Below are positions 1 through 8,058 of a DNA stretch of 43,192 nt, piece by piece. The stretch is from Pseudomonadales bacterium (lineage in GTDB: Bacteria > Pseudomonadota > Gammaproteobacteria > Pseudomonadales > Azotimanducaceae). Under the pieces are notes generated by a model. The model worked only from the letters and a program-made list of their open reading frames with translations, did not search any database and was not told the DNA's origin. A program made the position numbers and the translations under genes. Position 1 is the first letter of the stretch, and every line of letters begins with the position of its first letter. Location: positions 1 through 43,192 of the forward strand of contig JAJECH010000038.1 in assembly GCA_022822135.1 (NCBI GenBank), given 5' to 3'.

Positions 1-75
1 CTCACAACCCCCGCCGCGCGACCCCCTCCCCACCCCCCCCCGAGTGCACACACCCCCCCGGGGGGGGGGGTCTCG
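1..75. other. C-rich and G-rich low-complexity edge sequence
   Basis: The first 75 bases are runs of C broken by short A/G/T interruptions, followed by a C run that abuts an uninterrupted G run. Nothing else in the window looks like this. It is non-coding in appearance and fits a contig-end artefact such as low-signal base calls or foldback of homopolymer reads. From 76 to about 283 I see no gene: all forward frames are broken by stops and no RNA gene was recognised. Confidence 0.6.
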
Positions 76-283
76 TTTATAAGGCTCGTTGACTACGGTG
101 CAACTCCAAGCCTTGCACTCGATAAAGTGCCAATTTAGCCAAAATCCGTCCTGCGCATCAGCTACCAACAACATGCTCTGGAATCTGCTCGGAGGGCGCT
201 ATTTATACACTTAGAGACGGTTTCACGCGATAAGTGCGACAATTCAGTAAAACGACGCTAACGACCGTGATAAATTGGTATAG

Positions 284-620
284 CATAACCTGTTTTTTCG
301 CGAACGCTATGCGACTTCGACGCAATCGCACGATGCGTCTGGTAAATTGAAAGAAGTAGACATGCCAGACGGAAGTGTTCTACGTCTTCGCAAAATTTCG
401 GAAACCTACGATCCTCACGATCGTGTAGGTGCTACTAAATCACGTACAACGAGCTCAAGAGCAAGGTGACGTAATTACAGGTTTACTCTATGTTGACCCG
501 ATTGCTTCGGATATACACGAAGTGCTCGAAACTCCGATTAAACCTCTAAATCAAATGAGCGAAGCAAACCTGTGTCCAGGGTCGGAAGCACTAACTGCCG
601 TAAATGCCGGATTCAGATAG
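284..620 (+). pseudogene. 2-oxoacid:ferredoxin oxidoreductase beta subunit, C-terminal remnant, frameshifted
   Basis: Two adjacent frames together give the C-terminal tail expected for the thiamine-diphosphate (beta) subunit of a 2-oxoacid:ferredoxin/acceptor oxidoreductase. The first frame, readable from about 284 and convincing from about 350, ends in a segment like MPDGSVLRLRKISETYDP then DRVGA. The second resumes at 435 with LNHVQRAQEQGDVITGLLY and ends with LCPGSEAL and NAGFR at the TAG of 618-620. One extra base near 434 separates them. Upstream of about 284 no in-frame homologous sequence is visible, so the catalytic part of the gene is absent or scrambled. The remnant is convergent with the porin gene, 36 bases away. 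Family assignment rests on recalled similarity to the C-terminal motif. It could be a real decayed gene or a sequencing or assembly error at a contig end. Confidence 0.6.
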
Positions 621-656
621 GGGAAGCCCCTTAGTGATTCTGTTGACGTTAAAGTT

Positions 657-1916
657 TCAAAGCGAGAACTGAACGGTTGCCCAAAATTTCGTCGCATCGA
701 TGCCGTAGGGTGTCGGTTTCCAGTCCTCGTTTGCACGATAGTCAGCCAATTTAAAAATCCACTTGTACTTGCCAAATGTGCGTGTGGCGGCGATGTCCAC
801 CTCTCTGCCGTAGGTCGAAATCGGACCGTTAGTCGTGTCAAATCGATGTAAGGCAACGGTGACATCCCAATTAAGTAACCGTTCCTTAATCTTCAACTCG
901 ATATCAAGCAGTCCGTCTCGAGGCGTATTCACAAGGAATTTATCCGCCGCACCTGCGTACCCGTGTAATGTCGCTAAAGGTGTTTTAAACGAATTACGAC
1001 CATCGCCGTACAACATTCTGGCGCTAATCGCTACGCTACCGGTTGTATTTTCTTTCCTGAAATTTGAAAAATCGACCCCTAACGAAGTGTAGGCGTGAAT
1101 TACATCGTCGTATCTCAACTCAGTATGTAATGACGACTGAACGGCGACTTCCACATTACACTGTCCTTCCCACCCAAACTTTGAAGGATCATTAAAACAA
1201 GGACCTTCCCCAGCGATACCAATCGTCCGTGAGGAAAGTATCACGTTGTCTTCGAAGTCCAAGTTGTACAGGTAACCTGTGATGTTCCCAAAGGTGGGTT
1301 CAGCGTATGTAGCCCGGATCGCAATACCGTCGAGATCCCATTCCCTCAATCCACTGGATGGGTTATCACGTCCAAAGACGCGGTATGCCTTCTCGACAAA
1401 CGCGCTTTCGAGGCGAAACTTCTCGCCGAACTTCGCATCAATGCTCAGTGCGTCGTAGGATTGGTTATTCTGTCGCCATGCCACCGTTCCAAGGTACCTT
1501 TGAGGCAATGCGCCATGATTGATGTATTGACGACCGTACCGTATAAGAGCTGATTGTCCTTTGTACTCAACGAATGCTTCCTCTAGTTCGGTACCCGAGG
1601 GATCAGCCTCGATTGCGTACTCCGTCCGTCCATTGGTACCACCGTCGTTGTAGGTATCGATCCCGAAATCATTAACGTGCTCGACCGCGAATACCGCACG
1701 GAAATTCCTCACTTGCGGCGTACGAAGCGTCATCAGCAGCCTTCCGGTGACCGTGTTCGCGTCCTTATTGATATTGTCATTGATATTTCCATACCGAACG
1801 CGTACGTCAGCGGAATATCGGTCGTTCTCACATGATGCCTCCTGCGGACAGTCATCATCAGCGAGCACCACGGTAGACGCTAACATCAAGCAGGCAACTG
1901 CAAAACTTAGTTTCAT
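657..1916 (-). CDS. porin-like outer-membrane beta-barrel protein
   Basis: This 419-residue protein has a clear Sec signal peptide, with a basic start, a hydrophobic core and a likely cut after VLA near residue 19. The mature part is rich in alternating hydrophobic and polar strands with many Tyr, Arg and Asn residues and no membrane helices. It ends FWATVQFSL, a short final strand of the kind seen in outer-membrane barrels, although the last residue is Leu rather than Phe. The features SALIRYGRQYINHGALPQRY and repeated barrel strands resemble alginate-export or OprD-like channel families, but I cannot fix the family. It is probably a diffusion channel for small solutes. It lies divergently from the GAPDH gene across 151 bases that must hold both promoters. 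No strong Shine-Dalgarno precedes the ATG. Confidence 0.7.
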   Translation of the reverse strand: MKLSFAVACLMLASTVVLADDDCPQEASCENDRYSADVRVRYGNINDNINKDANTVTGRLLMTLRTPQVRNFRAVFAVEHVNDFGIDTYNDGGTNGRTEYAIEADPSGTELEEAFVEYKGQSALIRYGRQYINHGALPQRYLGTVAWRQNNQSYDALSIDAKFGEKFRLESAFVEKAYRVFGRDNPSSGLREWDLDGIAIRATYAEPTFGNITGYLYNLDFEDNVILSSRTIGIAGEGPCFNDPSKFGWEGQCNVEVAVQSSLHTELRYDDVIHAYTSLGVDFSNFRKENTTGSVAISARMLYGDGRNSFKTPLATLHGYAGAADKFLVNTPRDGLLDIELKIKERLLNWDVTVALHRFDTTNGPISTYGREVDIAATRTFGKYKWIFKLADYRANEDWKPTPYGIDATKFWATVQFSL

Positions 1917-1928
1917 AGACGGTGGGAT

Positions 1929-1956
1929 TTGATTGTTTTCGGAATGTTCATATTAA
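1929..1956 (+). promoter_or_regulatory. possible sigma-70 promoter for the GAPDH gene
   Basis: TTGATT at 1929-1934 and TATTAA at 1951-1956 are separated by 16 bases, upstream of the TTG start at 2068. The match is moderate and was found by eye. The leader would be about 105 bases. Confidence 0.3.
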
Positions 1957-2067
1957 ACGCAGAAATCTTTATTCGTCGTCACATTTCATCAAACGCGTCA
2001 AAATCGTCATTTCGAAATCTCATTCTTATCATTCGCACCTACTAACACTTCGAAGTTACGAACTCCA

Positions 2068-3549
2068 TTGGCGCTACCACATCTTGACGACTATTTTCCA
2101 GACTGGAAACGTCGCGAAGAAAAAGCGGAAGCGATGATCCCGATCATCGGCAAACTCTATCGTAAGAACGTTGTAACGTATTGCTACGGTCGAGCGCTCT
2201 ACAACCAAAGCGTAACAGACATCATGCGCACGCATCGATTTGTACGCCAAGTAGCGAAAAACGAGCTGTCTGAAGACGAGAGTTTTCCGTTGTTGTGTGC
2301 CCTGAGCGAACTGGATCTAGGCCCTTCGCATATTGATGTCGGCAAGCTCACCGTGAAATACATGGAGCTGCAGGAAAACGGACATCCAGTACCTTCTGAA
2401 CGTGAGTATGCAGAAAACGAATGTAGCGAAGTCATCGGTCGTCATATCAAACCGCTGAGCAAACCGCAAGATATCGTGCTCTATGGATTTGGCCGGATCG
2501 GAAGACTCTTAGCACGGTTACTGATTGAGAAAACTGGCGGTGGGGATCAACTTCGGCTACGCGCAATCGTGGTTCGACCGGGTAGCGATGCTGATCTAGA
2601 AAAACGCGCGAGTCTATTGCGTCGGGATTCCGTTCACGGTGGTTTTAAAGGCACGATTCGTGTGGATCATGAAAATCAGTGCGTCATCGCAAACGGCAAC
2701 GTCATCAGAATCATCTATTCTGAGAGTCCGAGTGAAATCGATTACACGGAGTACGGTATTGAAGACGCGGTTGTCATTGACAATACGGGTGCGTGGCGTG
2801 ATGAAGCCGGACTGCGTCAGCACTTAGAGTCGAAGGGTATCGATCGCGTGATCGTAACGGCACCTGGGAAGGAGGGCGTCCCGAACATCGTTTCTGGGAT
2901 CAATTCACATCTCCTATCCCATAACGATAAGATGCTGTCTGCTGCGTCCTGCACAACGAATGCAATCGTACCGATCCTAAAGGCCGTTAACGACGAATTC
3001 GAGATAGCTCACGGTCATATGGAGACTGTGCATGCCTACACGCCTGACCAGAACCTCTTGGATAACTATCACAAGAAAAACCGACGCGGTCGCGGTGCGC
3101 CCTTAAACCTCGTAATAACGGAAACTGGAGCGTCGAACGCGGTTGCTAACCTCCTCCCTGAATTAGAAGGCAAGCTAACCGGGAACGCAATTCGAGTGCC
3201 AACTCCGGATGTATCGCTCGCCATTTTGAATCTACGCCTAGAGAAGAGCACGAGCAAGCAGTCCTTCAATGACTACATTCGCGATGTCGCGCTGAACTCC
3301 GCATTGCAACGACAAATCGATTTCGTCGAGACGCCCGAGGTTGTTTCATCGGACTTTATCGGTAATCGACATGCATGCGTTGTGGACGGCGAAGCAACGA
3401 TCGTGGATGATGGCAAGCGCGTGGTTCTGTATGTTTGGTACGACAATGAGTTCGGATACTGTTGTCAGGTTATCCGCGTCGTTCAGAAATGGGCCGGAAT
3501 CAGCTATCCACTAATACCTGGCGATGTTGCCAAAACTGGATTCGGTTGA
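2068..3549 (+). CDS. gap: glyceraldehyde-3-phosphate dehydrogenase, long form with N-terminal extension
   Basis: The protein is 493 residues, longer than the usual 330-340, because about 130 residues precede the Rossmann domain. That domain starts at VLYGFGRIGR near residue 139. The catalytic motif ASCTTN is present with the nucleophile Cys at residue 295. The activating His is in VHAYTPDQ at residue 322, and the C-terminal WYDNEFGY motif is intact. The second Cys often seen after ASCTTN is Ala, as in the long GAPDH family of pseudomonads. The enzyme oxidises glyceraldehyde-3-phosphate to 1,3-bisphosphoglycerate with NAD(P) in the cytoplasm. The TTG start places about 22 residues before the conserved AEAMIP segment, which matches the family; ATG at 2134 would remove that conserved part. 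The Shine-Dalgarno is weak. The small membrane-protein gene follows 51 bases later. No other glycolytic gene is adjacent. Confidence 0.88.
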   Translation: MALPHLDDYFPDWKRREEKAEAMIPIIGKLYRKNVVTYCYGRALYNQSVTDIMRTHRFVRQVAKNELSEDESFPLLCALSELDLGPSHIDVGKLTVKYMELQENGHPVPSEREYAENECSEVIGRHIKPLSKPQDIVLYGFGRIGRLLARLLIEKTGGGDQLRLRAIVVRPGSDADLEKRASLLRRDSVHGGFKGTIRVDHENQCVIANGNVIRIIYSESPSEIDYTEYGIEDAVVIDNTGAWRDEAGLRQHLESKGIDRVIVTAPGKEGVPNIVSGINSHLLSHNDKMLSAASCTTNAIVPILKAVNDEFEIAHGHMETVHAYTPDQNLLDNYHKKNRRGRGAPLNLVITETGASNAVANLLPELEGKLTGNAIRVPTPDVSLAILNLRLEKSTSKQSFNDYIRDVALNSALQRQIDFVETPEVVSSDFIGNRHACVVDGEATIVDDGKRVVLYVWYDNEFGYCCQVIRVVQKWAGISYPLIPGDVAKTGFG

Positions 3550-3577
3550 TTTAATATTTGTGGGTAATTTGAATTAC

Positions 3578-3594
3578 CGATCGTATAGCGATCG
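3578..3594. repeat. inverted repeat just before the small membrane-protein gene
   Basis: Two CGATCG hexamers flank TATAG, giving a 6-bp stem and a 5-base loop that ends six bases before the ATG at 3601. It could fold over the ribosome-binding region or be an operator. CGATCG-type words are common in this DNA, so chance is possible. Confidence 0.35.
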
Positions 3595-3600
3595 AACTCC

Positions 3601-4008
3601 ATGAACGCACTGCTCATTCTCGGCGCCGTTGCAGCGGTCATTCTGTTTTGGATCTTGCGAACACGATCAGCAAGACACCGGTGGGTAGAGGAACTCGACT
3701 TGATCGGGCAGTGGGACCTTGAAGGCGAGAACACGGACAACGACCGGATCGAATTCATCGGCGCTCGGGGTGATGCCGGAAACTACATGGCCAGCACTAA
3801 CGATACGCTGGAATCCGGTAACTGGCATTTGACGAGCTACTTTCTCGTATTAGAACCAAACGATGGGGAACCAGTGCGACACGAACTACGTCGCTTCGAA
3901 ACCGGACGCATAGGTATCAACGGTCCGGGTCGCGAAAAACAGATTTATCGAAAGAAACGTGTTTCAAACATTATCAAGCTTCGCGAACACCACTCGAAGA
4001 ATCCATAA
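3601..4008 (+). CDS. small single-pass membrane protein, unknown function
   Basis: This 135-residue protein has one N-terminal transmembrane helix, residues about 3-19, followed by a basic stretch (RTRSARHR) that should face the cytoplasm. A soluble domain of about 110 residues follows, with alternating short strands and a basic C-terminus. I do not recognise the family. The soluble part contains two segments that read like a small beta-sandwich, IGQWDLEGE and NWHLTSYFLVLEPNDGE. The gene lies 51 bases after the GAPDH gene on the same strand and may be co-transcribed. Its last 35 bases overlap the 3' end of the convergent symporter gene, so both proteins use that DNA. Confidence 0.6.
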   Translation: MNALLILGAVAAVILFWILRTRSARHRWVEELDLIGQWDLEGENTDNDRIEFIGARGDAGNYMASTNDTLESGNWHLTSYFLVLEPNDGEPVRHELRRFETGRIGINGPGREKQIYRKKRVSNIIKLREHHSKNP

Positions 4009-5401
4009 GCTGATCAAGTGTTCTAAATCGCGATTCAGCCTCTTCATCAGGGAATAAGTACGCGCTTCCGACGATCGCAATACTCGCTAGCACAAATGCT
4101 GGGATCATTTCATAGACACTAGCAAATACACCGCCGTAGTTTGCGCCAAGGTTATGCCAAACTAAAGTCGTCACGGCACCTGTCACCATGCCTGCCACGA
4201 TTGAATCTCCGGTCGTTCGTCTCCAGAACAACGCAAAAAGCAGTGCGGGACCGAAACTCGCACCTAGTCCAGCCCATGCATACGCCACCACATCTAGTAC
4301 GATGCTGTTCTCGTTGAAGGCGATGACACCTGCTCCAATTGCCACACCTATCACGACCAATCGGCTCACGAAGAGTTTGTGATGCTTGATGTAGAGCAGG
4401 TCGTTGACGATACTCGTCGAAGCGACGATTAACTGCGAATCTACCGTACTCATCACGGCAGCGAGGATGGCTGCGATCAACAGCCCCGCCAACCATGGGT
4501 TTAGAAACAACTCAGCGATACGAATGAAGATCGTTTCAGGATCCGCTAACTCCGGAACCGCGGCACTGCCCACAACGCCGACAGCAATCGCTCCAAGCGT
4601 AGCAACGAGCATCCAGGACATGCCAATAACTTTCGCTCGTCCAAGCTCACTAGGTCGTTTAATCGCCATAAAGCGAGCGAGTACATGCGGTTGACCAAAG
4701 TACCCCAGTCCCCAAGCGAGCAGACTAACAGTACCGATCGCGCCGGTGCTAGTGATCGTTACATCAATTTCCTTAACTTCGACTGTTTGCAAAACGAACA
4801 TGGGCAATGCGATCAAAGCAATGAGCATTAGTAGTGCTTGAAATGCATCGGTCCAACTTACCGCGAGGAAACCGCCGGCTACGGTGTACACCATGATCAC
4901 CGCGACACCTACTGCAACCGCCATTTGATAGTCCCAACCCATCACGGACTGGAACAGCTTCGCGCTGGCGACGAAACCGGCCGATGTGTACACGGTAAAA
5001 AACACGATGACGACAAGACTGCTGACCAATCGCATTGGCACGCCTTCATAGCCTGTTCGAAGCTTGAAGAACTGAGGCAATGTGGCTGCTTCTTCCTCGT
5101 ACGCGCTAGCAAAACGCCTCAATTTCGGCGCTACAAAATGCCAATTCAGATATGCTCCGATTAACAGTCCAATTACGATCCAAGACTCTGAAACACCAGA
5201 TAAGTAGACCGCGCCAGGTAGTCCCAGCAACAACCATCCTGACATATCACTAGCGCCTGCAGACAATGCGGAAACCGGAGCTGATAGAGAGCGTCCTCCG
5301 ATGTCGTAGTCGAAATCGGTCTTTGTCCGACGATACGCATAAAACGTGATCAACGCGATTACTAGGTAATAAAGTGCGAAACCTAGACTAAATTCATTCA
5401 T
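3974..5401 (-). CDS. putP: sodium:solute symporter, PutP (sodium/proline) type
   Basis: This 475-residue protein of the SSS family has about 12-13 hydrophobic helices. The segment GGRSLSAPVSALSAGASDMSG carries the Arg and Asp/Ser positions known in Escherichia coli PutP for proline and sodium coupling (R40, D55, S57). The later segment STVDSQLIVASTSIVNDL matches helix 9, which supplies further sodium ligands. E. coli PutP has about 502 residues, so the C-terminal tail is somewhat shorter here. It likely imports L-proline with sodium across the inner membrane, and sodium coupling suits a marine cell. No putA or regulator is adjacent, so the substrate is inferred from sequence only and another small solute is possible. 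The gene overlaps the small membrane-protein gene convergently by 35 bases. Confidence 0.85.
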   Translation of the reverse strand: MNEFSLGFALYYLVIALITFYAYRRTKTDFDYDIGGRSLSAPVSALSAGASDMSGWLLLGLPGAVYLSGVSESWIVIGLLIGAYLNWHFVAPKLRRFASAYEEEAATLPQFFKLRTGYEGVPMRLVSSLVVIVFFTVYTSAGFVASAKLFQSVMGWDYQMAVAVGVAVIMVYTVAGGFLAVSWTDAFQALLMLIALIALPMFVLQTVEVKEIDVTITSTGAIGTVSLLAWGLGYFGQPHVLARFMAIKRPSELGRAKVIGMSWMLVATLGAIAVGVVGSAAVPELADPETIFIRIAELFLNPWLAGLLIAAILAAVMSTVDSQLIVASTSIVNDLLYIKHHKLFVSRLVVIGVAIGAGVIAFNENSIVLDVVAYAWAGLGASFGPALLFALFWRRTTGDSIVAGMVTGAVTTLVWHNLGANYGGVFASVYEMIPAFVLASIAIVGSAYLFPDEEAESRFRTLDQLMDSSSGVREA

Positions 5402-5446
5402 ACGGACATCGCGTCAAGGACATGGGTATTCGGTGAGAGTACATAT

Positions 5447-5475
5447 TTGACAGATTCTGTTATGGGAAGTATTAG
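5447..5475 (+). promoter_or_regulatory. near-consensus sigma-70 promoter for the SnoaL-like gene
   Basis: TTGACA (5447-5452) and TATTAG (5470-5475) are separated by exactly 17 bases. Transcription would start near 5482 and reach the SnoaL-like gene after a leader of roughly 190 bases. This is the best promoter match seen in the window. The rest of 5402-5674 shows no gene: the open frame from 5522 to 5674 lacks a convincing start. Confidence 0.6.
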
Positions 5476-5674
5476 CAGCAGTACTTTGCACGAGTCTGAA
5501 TCTGATCCGACAAGGGTTTAGTTGCCTTTATGTGAATTCAATGAACTAAGTCCTAAAGATCATCGACGTGAACGTCAAACAGCATCGTGTGGAGTGTCGG
5601 CCTGTATTTTGGATTCTGTTGGGTTTGAGGAAACGAATCTTAGAATGCAGCGAACATCAGCAGGAATTGCTTCA

Positions 5675-6136
5675 ATGACGCCTTCGCACAAGCTAGAGAT
5701 CTGTGACCAATGCGAACGACTTGTATATAGATTCCTAAAAGTGCTTGAAGGAGAGCAAGGTAAGACTGCGGATCTGTTCACTGAGGACGGCGAAGCATTC
5801 TCGCACGTTGGCCGCGAGAACATTCGCGAACATTTCGCCTCGATTGAGTCGGTCGACGACAACGTCAATGTAAATCTGAGTAGCAATTTGGTGATTGACG
5901 TTTTAGACGCCGATCATGCTGAGGCAACGAACTACGTGACTCACTATGTTGCGTCCCGAGAATCAGACGACCTTACCGACCCTACAGGCGCTCGAATTGG
6001 TGGCGAACTTCAAACTGCAAGATCGATCACTCGATGGCAGTGGGAGTTCAAACGTGTGGACAATGAATGGTTGGTCTCAAAGCTGCAATACCCGGATTCG
6101 GTGCTGCTCAGAAAGGACGTGATCGACGAGCTCTAG
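5675..6136 (+). CDS. SnoaL-like / NTF2-fold domain protein
   Basis: From the ATG at 5675 the product is 153 residues. It begins with a helix (KLEICDQCERLVYRFLKVLE), continues with a segment like TADLFTEDGEAF and then VGRENIREHF, and ends with strands typical of the SnoaL-like/NTF2 cone fold (YVTHYVAS, ITRWQWEFKRVDNEWLVSKLQ). Families with this layout include polyketide cyclases, steroid isomerases and aromatic-ring dioxygenase small subunits, but also many non-enzymatic binding proteins, so the reaction is open. The start was chosen because AGGA at 5662-5665 sits nine bases before 5675. The frame is open back to a TTG at 5522, and ATG 5645 is a second choice. The Asp and His residues often used as general bases occur (TEDGEAFSH), but their placement is not proof of catalysis. 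Confidence 0.72.
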   Translation: MTPSHKLEICDQCERLVYRFLKVLEGEQGKTADLFTEDGEAFSHVGRENIREHFASIESVDDNVNVNLSSNLVIDVLDADHAEATNYVTHYVASRESDDLTDPTGARIGGELQTARSITRWQWEFKRVDNEWLVSKLQYPDSVLLRKDVIDEL

Positions 6137-6191
6137 CGATCGTTTTCTACTATTTTGTGGTGTTTCTTCCAATGCTTCTTCGCGGGCGACG

Positions 6192-6989
6192 CTAGTGTCT
6201 TAGTCGATGTCCACCGTCCAAATTGAGCACTTCGCCGGTGAAGTATGTTCCGGCACGGCTGCACAGCATCACCGCGACGCCAGCCATGTCTTCTAACCCG
6301 CCGTAACGATGAGCTGGAATTCGCCGGATTTCCTGTTTGAACTTCTCAGCCTCAGGATCAATCCACGCACCTTTCGTCATTTCAGAATAGAACCGGCCCG
6401 GCGCAATCGTATTTACCAGAATGTTGTCGTCACAAAGCGCTAAAGCGAGTTGTGGCGTCAAATGTTCGAGTCCCTTCTTGCTCGTCGAGTAAGCCATGAC
6501 ATGCGTAAATACTTCGCTAGCCGCGACCGAGCTGATGAATATCACTCGTGCCGGATCTTCGTGCGTCGCGTTATTCTTTAAAAGATCCAATAGCGCTTGC
6601 GTGAGGAACAATGGCGTGGTTAGGTTGAGGTCCATGATCTCATCCCAGTCTTCCTTGGCCATGTCTTCGAAATAACCACCACCACCGAGACCCGCGTTAT
6701 TGACCAAAACGTCAAGGTGATCTTCCGATTCGTGAAGCGTCGCTGACAGTTCCCGTATACCCGTCGACGTCGCCAAGTCACCCACGATAGCGATACATTC
6801 GCCAGCGCTCCTCTGCGATAGCTCATTCGCTTTGGCTTGAAGGGTCGCTTCCGTTCTCGCCGTGATGTAAACCCTAGCAGCTCCCGCAGCAAGAAATCCT
6901 TCAGCCATATAGCTGCCTAAGCCAGTCGAGCCACCGGTCACGACACAGACCTTCCCTTTCATCGAGTACAGATCTTCTATATTGAGCAT
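6192..6989 (-). CDS. short-chain dehydrogenase/reductase (classical SDR)
   Basis: This 265-residue classical SDR has the cofactor motif TGGSTGLG at residues 18-25, NNAG at 97-100, catalytic Ser154, and Tyr167/Lys171 in the YSTSK motif. The C-terminal segment LNLDGGH is also typical. It should interconvert an alcohol and a ketone or aldehyde with NAD(H) or NADP(H) in the cytoplasm. A motif like TARTEA after the second strand leaves NAD versus NADP undecided. I place the start at the ATG at 6989 because AAGG lies five bases upstream; a GTG six bases earlier (6995) is in frame but overlaps that site. It lies 61 bases downstream of the PhyH dioxygenase gene on the same strand, so the two probably share a transcript and a substrate. 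The substrate cannot be read from sequence. Confidence 0.88.
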   Translation of the reverse strand: MLNIEDLYSMKGKVCVVTGGSTGLGSYMAEGFLAAGAARVYITARTEATLQAKANELSQRSAGECIAIVGDLATSTGIRELSATLHESEDHLDVLVNNAGLGGGGYFEDMAKEDWDEIMDLNLTTPLFLTQALLDLLKNNATHEDPARVIFISSVAASEVFTHVMAYSTSKKGLEHLTPQLALALCDDNILVNTIAPGRFYSEMTKGAWIDPEAEKFKQEIRRIPAHRYGGLEDMAGVAVMLCSRAGTYFTGEVLNLDGGHRLRH

Positions 6990-7050
6990 AGTCACCTTAG
7001 AGTCTTAAATTTCAGAGAGGCAGTGAAAGCAAAGAGGGATTAGACAGCCG

Positions 7051-7851
7051 TCAGAACACTTTTGCGTTAATGTTCGCTTTGGCAAGCGCTTCCCGCTCCT
7101 CGGCTTGCCAAGGACGATGCGCGGGTTTAGCTCGTTTCTTCGTAGGTCCGGAACACACGAGAATATAAGCGCGTCGCGGACGCTCAGTTGTGTTGGGCGC
7201 GGTGTAGTGAAGGGTTCTACTATGGTGGAAAGTCGCGCCTCCCGGCGAAAGCGGACAAGCAACCGCCTCAGCGGGGTCGACGTCGTCAGTCAAGAGCCCG
7301 TGAATCAAAGGGTCGTCATTAATGTGGCGATGCCACCGTACTTCCTTCTTATGTGAACCAGGTATGAACTGCATACAGCCACTTTCTAGCGTGGCAGGAT
7401 CTAGCGACATCCAGACACTTAGACTGTTCAAGTAGACGTTCGGATTCCAATAGGCTTCGTCTTGATGCCAAGGCGTCTCGGCGCCATATCCCGCCGGTTT
7501 ATAGATCATGTGGCCACCAGCGCTGATTTCTTCATCGACACCTAGCAGCTTAGTACCCAGCTTCACTGCATTGCGGTAATACTGACTCTCTCGAAGTTCT
7601 GGGACCCGCATGTCAGGTCCGAGTACTTGCGGAAGCAGATCGCGTCCCTTGTGAGCCCTAGGCGCGGCGAGATCATAGAAAAATCCCTTCGCCTCGCCAG
7701 CCCGTTCGATGAAGAGCTGATCGTAGATCTTCTTAAGCCACGCAATCTCATCGTCGGTCGTAATCCGATCAATACTCAGAAAGCCGTTTTCACGAAAAAA
7801 TGCGACCTGTTCGTCGGAAAGGTCTACGTGAAATTCGGTCGTTGGTCTCAT
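7051..7851 (-). CDS. phytanoyl-CoA dioxygenase (PhyH) family oxygenase
   Basis: This 266-residue protein belongs to the Fe(II)/2-oxoglutarate dioxygenase superfamily. The iron-binding His-x-Asp is H129-x-D131 in PWHQDEAYW. The distal His is H215 in SRTLHYTAPN, and the Arg pair at 226-227 can bind the 2-oxoglutarate carboxylate. The double-stranded beta-helix core lies between about residues 105 and 235. The enzyme probably hydroxylates an aliphatic or ring carbon of a small or acyl substrate, using O2 and 2-oxoglutarate. Adjacency to the SDR suggests hydroxylation followed by oxidation of the alcohol. The interrupted TonB receptor lies upstream on the same strand, with a hairpin at 7979-8006 between them. 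All catalytic residues are present. Confidence 0.85.
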   Translation of the reverse strand: MRPTTEFHVDLSDEQVAFFRENGFLSIDRITTDDEIAWLKKIYDQLFIERAGEAKGFFYDLAAPRAHKGRDLLPQVLGPDMRVPELRESQYYRNAVKLGTKLLGVDEEISAGGHMIYKPAGYGAETPWHQDEAYWNPNVYLNSLSVWMSLDPATLESGCMQFIPGSHKKEVRWHRHINDDPLIHGLLTDDVDPAEAVACPLSPGGATFHHSRTLHYTAPNTTERPRRAYILVCSGPTKKRAKPAHRPWQAEEREALAKANINAKVF

Positions 7852-7978
7852 ACGTTTATCTCGGATTTGGCATCCTATTCAAGCATTGAAGTTTCGATCA
7901 GTATGAGCCTGCGTACCGTCTCTTCGAAATGCAACTTCATGTGCGCCGATTCAAGTAAGCTCAGAACCACTTTAGCGA

Positions 7979-8006
7979 GGGAGACCAACCTTGTGGCTGG
8001 TCTCCC
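7979..8006. repeat. 9-bp perfect inverted repeat between receptor and dioxygenase genes
   Basis: GGGAGACCA at 7979-7987 and TGGTCTCCC at 7998-8006 pair perfectly around a 10-base loop. Neither strand shows a T run after the stem, so it is not a classical intrinsic terminator. It could be a transcript-stabilising or attenuating hairpin in the minus-strand unit, or an operator. Confidence 0.55.
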
Positions 8007-8058
8007 ATACATCGCTTGACGTTGCTCAAGTAAGCGAAACGCTCATCTCCACTACCAG

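Noticed and set aside
7979-8006. Hairpin as an intrinsic terminator
   Set aside because: Strong stem but no T run on either strand, so it was listed as a repeat.
7627-8019. 130-residue plus-strand frame over the PhyH start
   Set aside because: Antisense to a well-supported dioxygenase; no domain or ribosome site.
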